DNA of 64,000 bases from CAYUYM01 sp964449305 (GTDB lineage: Bacteria; Bacteroidota; Ignavibacteria; SZUA-365; CAYQST01). The position numbers were made by a program, and so were the translations under genes. The stretch is from assembly GCA_964449305.1 (NCBI GenBank), contig CAYUYM010000003.1:1-64000 (forward strand), in the 5' to 3' direction. This document shows positions 26,523-35,591 of this stretch, piece by piece. The notes under the pieces were generated by a model. That model was not told the origin of the DNA, did no database searches, and worked only from the letters and a program-made list of their open reading frames with translations. The stretch's first letter is position 1; every line of letters begins with the position of its first letter.

Positions 26523-27544
26523 CCAGCATGGAACGAGTCCTTGCCGCCGTCACCGGCCAGCCGGCCGACCGCCGCGCCTTCGTCCCCGTCCTCGGTCTCT
26601 ATGGCGCCCGTCTCACAGGCTGTCCGACGGAAAGATACTTCACCGATCCGGCGGCCTTTGTCGATGGGCAGAGGGCCGTGCGTGAGGCGATTCATCCCGA
26701 TCTGCTGATGGCCCCGCTGGCGTTCGCGGCGCTTGGCGCCTCCTTTGGCGGCAGGCTGCATCACCGCGCCAACGACGTCCCCCAGTTGAAAAGCCCGGCC
26801 GTCCTGTCCGCCGACGAGTGGGATCACATCACCTTCCCCGATGTCCTCCAGAATCCCCACCTCGCGTACTTCCACGACACCATCCGCCTGATGGCGGCGG
26901 AGTTCGGTCGCGACATCCCCATCGCCATGGTCATCCCGGAACCGGCCGCCTTCCCGGAACTGGTGATGGGCCTCGAGGGTTGGCTGCAGACCATCCTCTT
27001 CGACATCGACACAGCACGAGCCATCATGGAACGGCTGGCGCCATTCTACATCAGGCTCGTCAACAGCGTCTTTGAGGACGGCGCCACGATTGTCGCCATG
27101 CCCAGCGGATCGGTGTCGCCGGCCATTCTTCCGCGAGAGCTCGTGTCCGCCTTCTCCCGTCCCATCATCGAGAGCATCCTTGCAGGGATTCATGGGCCCG
27201 TGCTCATCCACAACGTTGGTGCCCGACTCCTGCCGCATCTCGATCTGCTCCTCGATCTGCCGTCCGTGGTCGGGTTCATCCTGGATCAACAGGACCCGGT
27301 CGACGAGGCACGAAGAATCGCCGGGCCCGGACCCGTGCTCGTCGGCGGCATCGACTGCACCACGCTTGGACGCATGTCGCTCGACGAGATCACTGCGCAT
27401 TGCACCTCCCTGCTGCATGCTCGAAGCCACGATCCCCGTTTCATGCTCGGGACCTCCGGGCCTGATGTGGCCTGGGACACGCCTCTGGAGAACATCCTCG
27501 CCATGCGGCACTGCGTCATGAACAGTGATGGAGGAGGGTCGTGA
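26519..27544 (+). CDS. UroD/MtaA-like methyltransferase paralog lacking canonical zinc cysteines
   Basis: A 341-residue TIM-barrel protein of the uroporphyrinogen decarboxylase / MtaA-MtbA methyltransferase superfamily. It follows a corrinoid protein gene with a 4-nt ATGA overlap, which favours a methyltransferase-like role over haem synthesis. The zinc site of MtaA-type enzymes is HxC plus a distal Cys. Here the first motif reads H231-N-V233, and the distal region (GTSGPDVAWDTP, ~311-321) has no Cys. The TPLENI block typical of the family is intact. It may have lost thiol activation or use another chemistry, possibly acting as a sensor or a reader of corrinoid state. Confidence 0.88.
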   Translation: MTSMERVLAAVTGQPADRRAFVPVLGLYGARLTGCPTERYFTDPAAFVDGQRAVREAIHPDLLMAPLAFAALGASFGGRLHHRANDVPQLKSPAVLSADEWDHITFPDVLQNPHLAYFHDTIRLMAAEFGRDIPIAMVIPEPAAFPELVMGLEGWLQTILFDIDTARAIMERLAPFYIRLVNSVFEDGATIVAMPSGSVSPAILPRELVSAFSRPIIESILAGIHGPVLIHNVGARLLPHLDLLLDLPSVVGFILDQQDPVDEARRIAGPGPVLVGGIDCTTLGRMSLDEITAHCTSLLHARSHDPRFMLGTSGPDVAWDTPLENILAMRHCVMNSDGGGS

Positions 27545-28149
27545 GCGCTTCCATCGAGAATGTCACCGTCATCAGCTGCTCGGTGTTTCAATCGGAGCTG
27601 GAGGTGCTGCGTGACAGGCACTGGCCGGGCCTGCGCATGCGGTACATCAGGTCGCATCTCCATGTGCGTCCGGTAAAGCTGTCGGAATGTGTGGAAGCAA
27701 TGGTCGATGAGGAGCTCGCCCTGGGGCGGCACGTCCTGCTGGTCTATGGCGATTGCTTCTGGCGCATGCTGGAGATCATGTCAAAGCACCGTGTGCAGCG
27801 GATCGACACCATCAACTGCTGCCAGCAGATGCTTGGGCGCTGCGACTACCGTGCACTGGCACACGACGGCGCCTTCTTCCTGCTGCCTGAATGGGCTTCC
27901 AACTGGCGGGAGGTGTTCACCGTCGATCTCGGTCTGGACCGGAGCACGGCCCACGAGGTGATGAGCGACATGCACACCAGGCTGGTCTTTCTCGACACCG
28001 GTGTCCGCCCGGTGCCCGTGGAGGATCTCGAGGCGTGCTCCGAGTTCTGCGGGCTGCCCTGGTCGGTGGTTCAGGTGCCACTCAACACGCTCCACGACGC
28101 CCTGCAATCCTCCCTCACCACACTGCTTTCCATCGGAGACGCGGCATGA
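27541..28149 (+). CDS. DUF1638 protein associated with corrinoid methyltransferases
   Basis: A 202-residue soluble protein recognisable as DUF1638 from its order of blocks: an N-terminal SCSVFQSEL segment, a HLHVRP segment, YGDCFWRM in place of the usual YGxC motif, NCCQQMLGR, and FLDTG near residue 155. Several Cys residues (positions ~13, 72, 93-94) suggest metal or cofactor binding. DUF1638 genes are commonly found with corrinoid proteins and UroD-like methyltransferases, but to my knowledge their biochemical role is undefined. Its GTG start overlaps the preceding stop as GTGA, and its stop overlaps the kinase start as ATGA. Confidence 0.85.
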   Translation: MSASIENVTVISCSVFQSELEVLRDRHWPGLRMRYIRSHLHVRPVKLSECVEAMVDEELALGRHVLLVYGDCFWRMLEIMSKHRVQRIDTINCCQQMLGRCDYRALAHDGAFFLLPEWASNWREVFTVDLGLDRSTAHEVMSDMHTRLVFLDTGVRPVPVEDLEACSEFCGLPWSVVQVPLNTLHDALQSSLTTLLSIGDAA

Positions 28150-31100
28150 GTTCCTTCGTCGATCGTGATGACCCCGCATCCAACGCGGTGACGCTCGACA
28201 TCCTGAACGCGGTGTTGTCGCAGGCCGACCATCCTGCGGAGATGGGCATGTACCTCACGCAGGAGCTTCGATCCCTGTCCGGCGCCAGATGCGTGTACTT
28301 CATCCAATGCGATCATCATGCCGCCGGCGAACACCGTGTTGTCAGCGTCAACCCGGAACGACGGCGGGAGTGGGCGGGATCCGCGGCGATGCAACGGCTG
28401 TACAATCTGGCACATGCCCGGTCCGAACCGTTTCTCATCCGCTCCACGGATGGCAGCGATGTGGCGACGACCCTCGCCAGCGAGGGCTTTGCGCTGTCGC
28501 TCACCGTGCCCCTGCTCATCGGCGACCGACGTGAGGGGGCGATGATCCTGCTCGGCCTCCCCGATGGCCGGCACCTCGACGCCACCATCGACCTGCTGAA
28601 CCGGCTCTCCCCGGCCGTCGCCCTCATCCTGCGCAATGCCATCATGTACGAGGAGCAGGATCGCATCATCCACGAACGCACCGCCGATCTTGAACGGGCC
28701 AATGCCCGACTCAAGGCGGAACTCGATGATCGGACGCGCATGGAACAGGAGCTGCGTGCCCACGAACAGGAGATCCAGCGGCTCCTCACCTCCTCGGAAC
28801 AATCGCGCCTGGCTCTTCTGGGAATCCTTGAGGATCAACGGCTCACCGAGGACCAGCTCCGGACAAGCGAAAGCCGCTACCGCCTGGTGGCGGAAAACAC
28901 CAGCGACGTCGTCTGGACCCTGAACGCCGACACAATGAAGTTCACCTACGTCAGCCCCTCCGTCCACCTCCTCCGCGGCTGGACCGCCCAGGAGGTGCTG
29001 GAGCAGCGTGCCGATGAGGTGATGACCCCTGAATCGTTCGCTGTTGTTCAGGAAAGCCTCGGGCAGGCAATACAGGAGTTCTTTCGCAATGGCGGACAGG
29101 ATGTCTACGGAATCTACCTGGTGGAGCAGACCCGTCGGGACGGCTCCACGGTGTGGACCGAGGTGTCATCCACCCTGCGTCGATCGGAGCAGGGACACAT
29201 CGAGGTGATCGGCATCACGCGCGACATCACCGAACGCAGGCGGGCACAGGAGGAGCTGCGGGAACGCGAGGAGCGTCTGCGACTCGTCGTGTCCAACCTT
29301 CCCATGATCCTCTTCTCTGTCGACTCCGCAGGCAGCTTCACCTTTGCCCAGGGCATGGGGCTCGACTCGGTGGGGATGAAACCTGCGGACTTCATCGGGC
29401 ACACATTCGCCGACCTCTTCGGCGCCATCCCCAGCGCCATGGAACATGTGCGCGAAGCCATGCAGGGCCTTCAAAGCTACGACCAGCACTTCATCTTTGA
29501 CACATGGTTCGAGGTCTGGTACCAGCCCTCGAGGACGGAGACCGGCGACATCACAGGCACCATCGGCATCATGGTGGACATCTCCGAGCGCAAGCAGCAG
29601 CAGGAGGAACTGCGCATCAAGAACGAGCGGCTTCGCATCATGGTGTCCAACCTCCCGATGATGCTCTTCAACCTCAATCGCGGGGGGCAATTCACACTCA
29701 TCGAGGGGCGGGCGCTGAACTTCAGCCCGGATCGCGTGAACGAACTCATCGGGAAATCCGCCTTCGATTTCTTCCGTGATCACCCCACCATGCCTGGGTA
29801 CATCCGGCGCGCCCTGCAGGGGGAGTTCCTCCACGTCGAAACCACCATCCTCGGGCTCTGGCATGAGCTCTGGTGCGTCCCCGCACTCGACACCGATGGA
29901 ACGATCAGTGGCACCATCGGCATCGTGATGGACATCTCCGAGCGCCGTGCCGCGGAGCAGGAGCTGGAACGTTACCGCTCCAACCTCGAGAGCATCATCG
30001 TGGAGCGGACGGCCGAACTCGCCGTGGCCAAGGAGGCGGCGGAGGACGCGAACCGTGCCAAGAGCATGTTCCTCGCGAGCATGTCGCACGAGATTCGCAC
30101 ACCGATGAACTCCATCATCGGATTCTCCGAACTCCTTTCCGCATCCATCAACGACCCGCGGCAGCGGTCACAGATCGAATCCATCCGCTCCAGCAGCAAG
30201 ACTCTTCTTGCCATCATCAACGACATCCTCGACCTCTCCAAGATCGAGGCTGGCAAGATGATCATTCAAAACGAACACGTCGACGTCCCTCGTGTGGTGC
30301 GTGATCTTGAGACAATGTTCACGCTGCGGACAAGGGAGAAGGGTGTCGACTTCCACGTCACCATCGGCGAAGCGATCCCCCCCGCCATCGTGATCGACGA
30401 AGTCCGCCTCCGCCAGATCCTGTTCAACCTCCTCGGCAACGCGGTGAAGTTCACCGAGGCTGGCACGGTGCATCTGTCTGTGGCCGTCGAATCCAGGGAT
30501 GGCATCGAGCTGGATCTCCTGCTGGTGATCGAGGATACGGGCATCGGAATTCCACCGGATCAACAGGAGAAGATCTTCGAGGCGTTCAACCAGCAGGAAG
30601 GGCAGCGGGCGATGGTCTACGGCGGCACGGGCCTTGGGTTGACCATCACGAAGCGCCTCGTGGAGATGATGAACGGGCGTATCGACGTCTGGAGCGAGCC
30701 CGGACGCGGAAGCCGCTTCACCATACGCTTCAGCAACATCCAGTTTTCGGAGGCTCAGATCATCATCGACGAGGAGGATTCCTTCGATCCCGAAGAGGTC
30801 ATTTTCGCGGAAGCCTGCGTCCTCATCGTGGACGACGACGCTCCGACACGGCGGCTCCTCATCGATCTGCTCGGGCACTCACCACTCACCATCATCCAGG
30901 CGGCCGATGGGATTGAGGCCGTCGACATGGCCGTCAAACACCATCCCGAGCTCATCATTATGGATCTGCGCATGCCGCGGATGAACGGCATCACCGCCAC
31001 GAACATCATCAGAAGCCAGGAGGCGACACGCGCCATCCCCATCATCGCCTGTTCGGCATCCGCCCCCATGGTCATGGATGAAAAGAATGCGGGGATCATC

Positions 31101-31517
31101 TTCGATGAGTTTCTCACCAAACCCGTGAATGTCCGCGAGCTCATCGAGCGCATGAAGAAATACCTGCCCCATCGCACCGGTGAGGATCGGCTTCAACCGC
31201 CACCAGTCTCTCCCACAGTCCCCCGCGTCCCCCGCACCCGGGAGGAGATGGAGCACCTTCAGGACTTCATCAACATCCTGGGACAGCAGTTCATGCCGCA
31301 ATTCCAGGAGGCGGCACGGAGGCAGGTCGTCGACCAGATCGAGGCGCTGGCCCGCGATGTCATCGCCCTGGCCGAGAGGGAGCACTGCGACGAGCTCGTC
31401 ACCTATGCCCACGGGGTCATGAGCATGGCGGAGAACTTTGAAATCGACAGATTGATGATGGCCGTACAGGCATTCCCCGATGTGATCTCCCATCTCAAAT
31501 CGTATCTGGAGAATTGA
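28146..31517 (+). CDS. GAF-PAS hybrid sensor histidine kinase with receiver and C-terminal helical domain
   Basis: The 1123-residue soluble kinase begins at the ATG overlapping the DUF1638 stop. Domains in order are GAF-like (~15-175), a coiled coil (~180-240), three PAS (~245-370, ~375-485, ~490-605), HisKA with HEIRTP and phospho-His H648, HATPase (~750-870, N-box NLLGNAVKF, G2 GGTGLGL), a receiver (~895-1015, phospho-Asp D940 in MDLRMPRMNG, Lys in FLTKPV) and a C-terminal helical domain (~1035-1123). That last domain resembles the all-helical tail of other PAS hybrid kinases and lacks an obvious phospho-His. It is the likely central kinase of this operon and would need an external phosphotransfer partner. 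Confidence 0.95.
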   Translation: MSSFVDRDDPASNAVTLDILNAVLSQADHPAEMGMYLTQELRSLSGARCVYFIQCDHHAAGEHRVVSVNPERRREWAGSAAMQRLYNLAHARSEPFLIRSTDGSDVATTLASEGFALSLTVPLLIGDRREGAMILLGLPDGRHLDATIDLLNRLSPAVALILRNAIMYEEQDRIIHERTADLERANARLKAELDDRTRMEQELRAHEQEIQRLLTSSEQSRLALLGILEDQRLTEDQLRTSESRYRLVAENTSDVVWTLNADTMKFTYVSPSVHLLRGWTAQEVLEQRADEVMTPESFAVVQESLGQAIQEFFRNGGQDVYGIYLVEQTRRDGSTVWTEVSSTLRRSEQGHIEVIGITRDITERRRAQEELREREERLRLVVSNLPMILFSVDSAGSFTFAQGMGLDSVGMKPADFIGHTFADLFGAIPSAMEHVREAMQGLQSYDQHFIFDTWFEVWYQPSRTETGDITGTIGIMVDISERKQQQEELRIKNERLRIMVSNLPMMLFNLNRGGQFTLIEGRALNFSPDRVNELIGKSAFDFFRDHPTMPGYIRRALQGEFLHVETTILGLWHELWCVPALDTDGTISGTIGIVMDISERRAAEQELERYRSNLESIIVERTAELAVAKEAAEDANRAKSMFLASMSHEIRTPMNSIIGFSELLSASINDPRQRSQIESIRSSSKTLLAIINDILDLSKIEAGKMIIQNEHVDVPRVVRDLETMFTLRTREKGVDFHVTIGEAIPPAIVIDEVRLRQILFNLLGNAVKFTEAGTVHLSVAVESRDGIELDLLLVIEDTGIGIPPDQQEKIFEAFNQQEGQRAMVYGGTGLGLTITKRLVEMMNGRIDVWSEPGRGSRFTIRFSNIQFSEAQIIIDEEDSFDPEEVIFAEACVLIVDDDAPTRRLLIDLLGHSPLTIIQAADGIEAVDMAVKHHPELIIMDLRMPRMNGITATNIIRSQEATRAIPIIACSASAPMVMDEKNAGIIFDEFLTKPVNVRELIERMKKYLPHRTGEDRLQPPPVSPTVPRVPRTREEMEHLQDFINILGQQFMPQFQEAARRQVVDQIEALARDVIALAEREHCDELVTYAHGVMSMAENFEIDRLMMAVQAFPDVISHLKSYLEN

Positions 31518-31520
31518 CTC

Positions 31521-32699
31521 ATGGAGTTCTTCGACACCCCCCCCAAGGTTCTTGCGGTCGATGACAACCCCAGGAACATCCAGGTGATCGGCAGCATCCT
31601 CCGCGGTGCCGACTATCGGATCGGTTTTGCCATCAATGGCAGGCAGGCACTCGACCTGCTGCAGGAGGCCGGCGACTACGATCTGGTGCTCCTCGATGTC
31701 AACATGCCGGTGATGAACGGCTTCGAGGCGTGCGCATGCATGCGCGAGGACGCCCACCTCAGGGACATCCCGGTGATCTTCCTCACGGCGCTCACCGACA
31801 CCGACGACATCGTCCGGGGCTTCGAGGCCGGCGCGCAGGACTATGTCACCAAGCCGGTCAACGCACGGGAGCTTCTCTCACGCGTCAAGACCCAGATCGA
31901 GCTGAAGAAGAGCCGGGACATCCTCAGGAACATGAACGCGATCCTCGAGGAACAGGTGCAGGCACGGACGGCGGCGCTGGCGCAGGCGAACCATCAGCTG
32001 TCCCAGGCCAACGCCGAGCTGCAACACCTCGACGACGCCAAGGTCGAATTCCTCCGCATCATCAGCCACGAAATCAACACGCCCCTGAACGGCATCATCG
32101 GTTTCACCAGCCTCCTGAAGGAGGAACTGGAAACATCGGAATTCGGTGACATGCTGGAACAACTCGAGCTTTCCGCCCACCGACTCGAACGCTTCGCCCA
32201 TGTGAGCCTGCACATCGCTGAGCTGCGCACGGGCAGCGTCCGGATTGCACAGACCCATGTCCCGTTGGACACCCTGCTGGAAACCACCTTCGCGCAGCTT
32301 TCCGATGCCATCACCACGGCCGACGTGAGGCTCCGTCTCGAGCGGAACGCCGCCATCACCCTTGTCGGGAGCTCCGACCTTCTCACGATCTGCCTCGTCA
32401 ACATCCTCGACAATGCCGTCCGCTTCTCCCCCTCCGGCGGGGAGATTCTGATACGCGCCACCGTCGACGACGGCATGGCCCGGATTGCGATCACCGATCA
32501 GGGCCCGGGCTTCACCGACGAGGCATTGCGCAAACTGTTCAGGCTCTTCGCTCCGGGCGAGAGGCACATCGACAAGAACCCCGGGCTGAACCTCGCCCTC
32601 TCAAAACTCATCATCGATGCCCATGGTGGCAGCATCGAAGTGATGAACACCCCCGAACGGGGCGCCACCGTCACACTCGTGTTCCCGATGCAACTCTGA
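31521..32699 (+). CDS. receiver-histidine kinase (REC-HisKA-HATPase)
   Basis: A 392-residue protein that starts with a response-regulator receiver (residues ~8-125, phospho-Asp D59 in LLDVNMPVMNG, KP at 111-112), then a coiled coil (~130-172), HisKA with HEINTPLNG (H183) and a HATPase domain (~275-390) with NILDNAVRF and DQGPGF. It starts 3 nt after the hybrid kinase gene and ends the operon. With its receiver at the front it likely takes input from the upstream kinase. No DNA-binding output protein is encoded in the cluster. Confidence 0.94.
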   Translation: MEFFDTPPKVLAVDDNPRNIQVIGSILRGADYRIGFAINGRQALDLLQEAGDYDLVLLDVNMPVMNGFEACACMREDAHLRDIPVIFLTALTDTDDIVRGFEAGAQDYVTKPVNARELLSRVKTQIELKKSRDILRNMNAILEEQVQARTAALAQANHQLSQANAELQHLDDAKVEFLRIISHEINTPLNGIIGFTSLLKEELETSEFGDMLEQLELSAHRLERFAHVSLHIAELRTGSVRIAQTHVPLDTLLETTFAQLSDAITTADVRLRLERNAAITLVGSSDLLTICLVNILDNAVRFSPSGGEILIRATVDDGMARIAITDQGPGFTDEALRKLFRLFAPGERHIDKNPGLNLALSKLIIDAHGGSIEVMNTPERGATVTLVFPMQL

Positions 32700-32819
32700 G
32701 CCGCGACGTCACACTCCACCCCGCCTTTCCGTGCTGCCATGGCAGGAACCGCACAGCGTGTGCCCGCGTTGTTCCCTGTCGGAACATCCCACCCCTTCGC
32801 CAACCATATGGAGACCGCA

Positions 32820-33689
32820 ATGAAACGTCACGTCACCCTCTGCCTCGCACTGATGCTCCTCGCCTTCACCGCACGCGCACAGGATGCGGCCAGTCCCGCC
32901 GATGCTCCCAAGGCACCGGAATGGGGATGGAAGCACCGCGTTGTCAGCGGCCTCACATTGACACAGGTGGCCTTCCAGGATTGGACGCAGGGAGGTGAAA
33001 ACGCCCTTGCCTATTCCATCTCACTCGAAGGCTCCTCCACCCTTGATCAGGAAACGTACAACTGGGCCAACAACTACAAGCTCGCCTTCGGACAGACCCG
33101 CCTCGGCGATCAGGGAGTCAGGAAAACGGATGACAAGATCGACTTCGAATCCGTCCTGGCCTACAAGCTGGGAGTCTACATCAACCCCTACGTGTCGGCG
33201 ACGCTGAAAACGCAGTTCGCTCCGGGCTTCAAATACGATGACAAGGGCGGAAAAACCCAGGTGTCGACCTTCTTTGATCCCGCCTATCTCACGCAGGCCA
33301 TCGGTGTCGGCTATCAGCCCCTCCCCGAGTTGAAGACCCGCCTCGGCGCCGCGCTTCGCGAGGTCTTCACCAGGACCTACAACGGCTATGCCGACGATCC
33401 CGCCACAACGGCGGTGGAGAAGACCCGCGTCGAGGGTGGTCTCGAGTCGGTGACAGAGGCGGAATGGCAGTTGGATCAGAACCTGCTGTTCACCTCCAAA
33501 CTCGAACTCTTCGCCCCCTTCAAGGCACTCGACGTGATCGTGGTCCGCAGTGACTCGAAGATCGCTGCCAAGGTCAGCAAATACGTGAGTGTCATCCTCA
33601 ACGTGCAGTTCATCAACGACGCAAATGTGTCACCGCGCACACAGATCAAGGAGATCCTCGGCCTCGGTCTGAGCTATCAGCTCCTGTGA
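32820..33689 (+). CDS. DUF3078 outer-membrane-type protein
   Basis: A 289-residue protein with a signal peptide (residues 1-20, ending ARA-Q) followed by a beta-rich region containing family-like blocks FQDWTQGGENALAY, NNYKLAFGQTRLG and FLKTQF-type strands. This matches DUF3078, common in Bacteroidetes and relatives and probably an outer-membrane barrel. The start at 32820 gives a clean signal peptide; the upstream in-frame ATG at 32739 does not. Its stop overlaps the GTG of the glycosyltransferase gene. Function is unknown. Confidence 0.88.
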   Translation: MKRHVTLCLALMLLAFTARAQDAASPADAPKAPEWGWKHRVVSGLTLTQVAFQDWTQGGENALAYSISLEGSSTLDQETYNWANNYKLAFGQTRLGDQGVRKTDDKIDFESVLAYKLGVYINPYVSATLKTQFAPGFKYDDKGGKTQVSTFFDPAYLTQAIGVGYQPLPELKTRLGAALREVFTRTYNGYADDPATTAVEKTRVEGGLESVTEAEWQLDQNLLFTSKLELFAPFKALDVIVVRSDSKIAAKVSKYVSVILNVQFINDANVSPRTQIKEILGLGLSYQLL

Positions 33690-34900
33690 CAATGCGTCCC
33701 GTCGACGCGCCTGTGCCATCACCGCACCGCTCCAGCCACTCCGATCCCATGGCGCATCCCTCCGGCCCGCTCACCTTCCTCTGCTCGTCGACAAGCTGGG
33801 GCGGCTTGGAGCACGGCGTCGTCCGGCTTCTCCGCTGGCTCGGAGACCGGGCGTGGCCGGTCACCCTCCTGGCAGTCGAGCACTCGCCTCTCGCTGCGGC
33901 GGCCCGGGACGCGGAGCTGCCCATGCTGCCCATCCGCCGCCACTGGCGCCATGGCGATCTCCCGAATGCCCTCCGCCTCGCCCGCCTGCTTCGCCGCATC
34001 GACGCACCCGCTCTGCTGACCTTCGACGCGCGGGATCTCGGCATCGCCTCCGATGTCTCCATGCTCACCAGACGCCACATTCGCATCATCCATTACCAGA
34101 ACATGCAGGTGGGTGTCAGCAAGCGCGGTCTTCTCCACTGGCTGCAGCAACGCCGCATCGATGCATGGATCGCCCCCCTCGACTGGCTGGCAGAGCAGGC
34201 CCTTCAACGCACGCGCCTGCGGCCCGACCAGATCGTCGTCATCCCCCATGGCATCGAGGTGGCGGCGTTCCGTTCGAACGGATGGGCACGGGATGGCGCA
34301 CGACAGCGGCTCGAGCTTCCTCAGGATGCCTTCATCGCGGGGCTCACCGGCCGCATCGATGCCGGCAAGGGGCACCACCTGCTCATCGAGGCCATCCATC
34401 GCCTCCATGAACGGGGGATCCATGCCCATGCCCTTTTCGTCGGCGATCCGACCATGGGCGAAGGGGAACCCTACCTCATCCGACTGCATGCGATGTGCGA
34501 TTCCCTCCACCTCCAGGATCAGGTGCATTTCCGACCCTTCATGAAGGACATTGCCATTGCCTATCGCGCAATGGATGCCTTCGTGCTCGGAACATTGAGC
34601 GAAACCTTCGGCATGGTCACCGTGGAGGCCATGTTGAGCGGCATCCCCGTGATCGGAAGTGATGCGGGTGGAACTCCCGACATCCTCGGTCATGGACGCC
34701 TCGGGCTGCTGTATCCCCCCGGTGATGTTCATGCCCTCACTCAGGCGCTTTCATCCCTGATCATCGATCCCGACACCGCCTCTGCCCGCGCCGCCATGGC
34801 GCAGGAACACGCCGTGGCCACATGGTCCCACACGGCGGAATGCAACCGCGTGGAAGCTCTGCTGGGGCGCCTGGGGGTGATAAAAAAACACCAGACGTGA
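33686..34900 (+). CDS. GT4-family glycosyltransferase (GT-B fold)
   Basis: A 404-residue cytoplasmic glycosyltransferase. The N-terminal domain holds a donor/acceptor loop SSTSWGGLEHG-type segment, and the C-terminal half has GLTGRIDAGKGHHLLIEA and the GT4 nucleotide-sugar block ETFGMVTVEAMLSGIPVIGSDAGGTPD with its E-x7-E pair. It most likely adds a hexose during polysaccharide, lipid or glycan synthesis. A GTG start at 33686 overlaps the preceding stop; an ATG at 33692 is equally possible. No other sugar-polymer genes are adjacent. Confidence 0.92.
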   Translation: MTMRPVDAPVPSPHRSSHSDPMAHPSGPLTFLCSSTSWGGLEHGVVRLLRWLGDRAWPVTLLAVEHSPLAAAARDAELPMLPIRRHWRHGDLPNALRLARLLRRIDAPALLTFDARDLGIASDVSMLTRRHIRIIHYQNMQVGVSKRGLLHWLQQRRIDAWIAPLDWLAEQALQRTRLRPDQIVVIPHGIEVAAFRSNGWARDGARQRLELPQDAFIAGLTGRIDAGKGHHLLIEAIHRLHERGIHAHALFVGDPTMGEGEPYLIRLHAMCDSLHLQDQVHFRPFMKDIAIAYRAMDAFVLGTLSETFGMVTVEAMLSGIPVIGSDAGGTPDILGHGRLGLLYPPGDVHALTQALSSLIIDPDTASARAAMAQEHAVATWSHTAECNRVEALLGRLGVIKKHQT

Positions 34901-35017
34901 CAACGACTCGCATACCGCTGCCACGACTGGTTTGTCCCTGGGTTTCATATGTCCGATGCTCCTGCATCGGTATCCGATCAGTCGACAGCATCGCTCCTGG
35001 GCGAGGCTGTCACCCGA

Positions 35018-35521
35018 TCAGTTGTACATCGCTGTCACGTCGAACCTCCCGCTGTATGTGCCCGTTGCCTGATTGGCACCCACATGCAGCGTCGCTCCAA
35101 CAGAGAATTCCTGTGTGCCATTGGTGAAGACATGGTTCGTGACCGATGAGATGAAGTTGTCCACCACCATCGTTTCAGATCCACCCTCGCGTGTCAGAAC
35201 GATGGACGAGGGAAGTGTCACCGTGTAGGAGTAGCCATTCTCACCCGCTGCCTGGAAGGACGCAGCACGGGCGTTTCCATTCTGCCCCAGTGCCACCCCA
35301 CCCGTCGACGTGCGCGATCCGGCGACATCGATGATCACCTCTCCCGGCGTGTTGCTTCTCACCACCTGCCCAAAGGAGAGGTTCTCCAGATTGACAAGCG
35401 CCAGGCCTGAAACGATACGCGCCTCGGAGCTCGCAGACGCCAGTGCACCACTTTGTGCAAGGAGGCTGGAAGAAAGGAGAATCATGAGCGCACTTCCGAC
35501 AAGTATGACAGGCTTCTTCAT
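35018..35521 (-). CDS. DUF4402 secreted protein (pilin/adhesin-like)
   Basis: A 167-residue exported protein with a signal peptide (MKKPVILVG start, cleavage near LLAQS), then a beta-sandwich-like region with LENLSFGQVV, GEVIIDVAG, AASFQAAGENGYSYTVTLPS and GTYSGRFDVTA blocks that match DUF4402. Such proteins resemble fimbrial subunits. The start at 35521 has GGAG upstream; the longer in-frame ATG at 35596 falls inside the predicted sigma-54 promoter and cannot be used. It is transcribed alone, convergent with the GT4 gene. Confidence 0.85.
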   Translation of the reverse strand: MKKPVILVGSALMILLSSSLLAQSGALASASSEARIVSGLALVNLENLSFGQVVRSNTPGEVIIDVAGSRTSTGGVALGQNGNARAASFQAAGENGYSYTVTLPSSIVLTREGGSETMVVDNFISSVTNHVFTNGTQEFSVGATLHVGANQATGTYSGRFDVTAMYN

Positions 35522-35591
35522 GAACGATGCTCCGGTGGGCGGAAACGACGGTTTGGTGATCGACCTTGTATTTCCAAAGTCGCGCTTAAGG

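Noticed and set aside
27891..28145. N-terminal extension of the hybrid kinase
   Set aside because: The frame is open upstream but overlaps the DUF1638 gene. The ATG at 28146 overlapping the DUF1638 stop matches the pattern of the other junctions in the operon.
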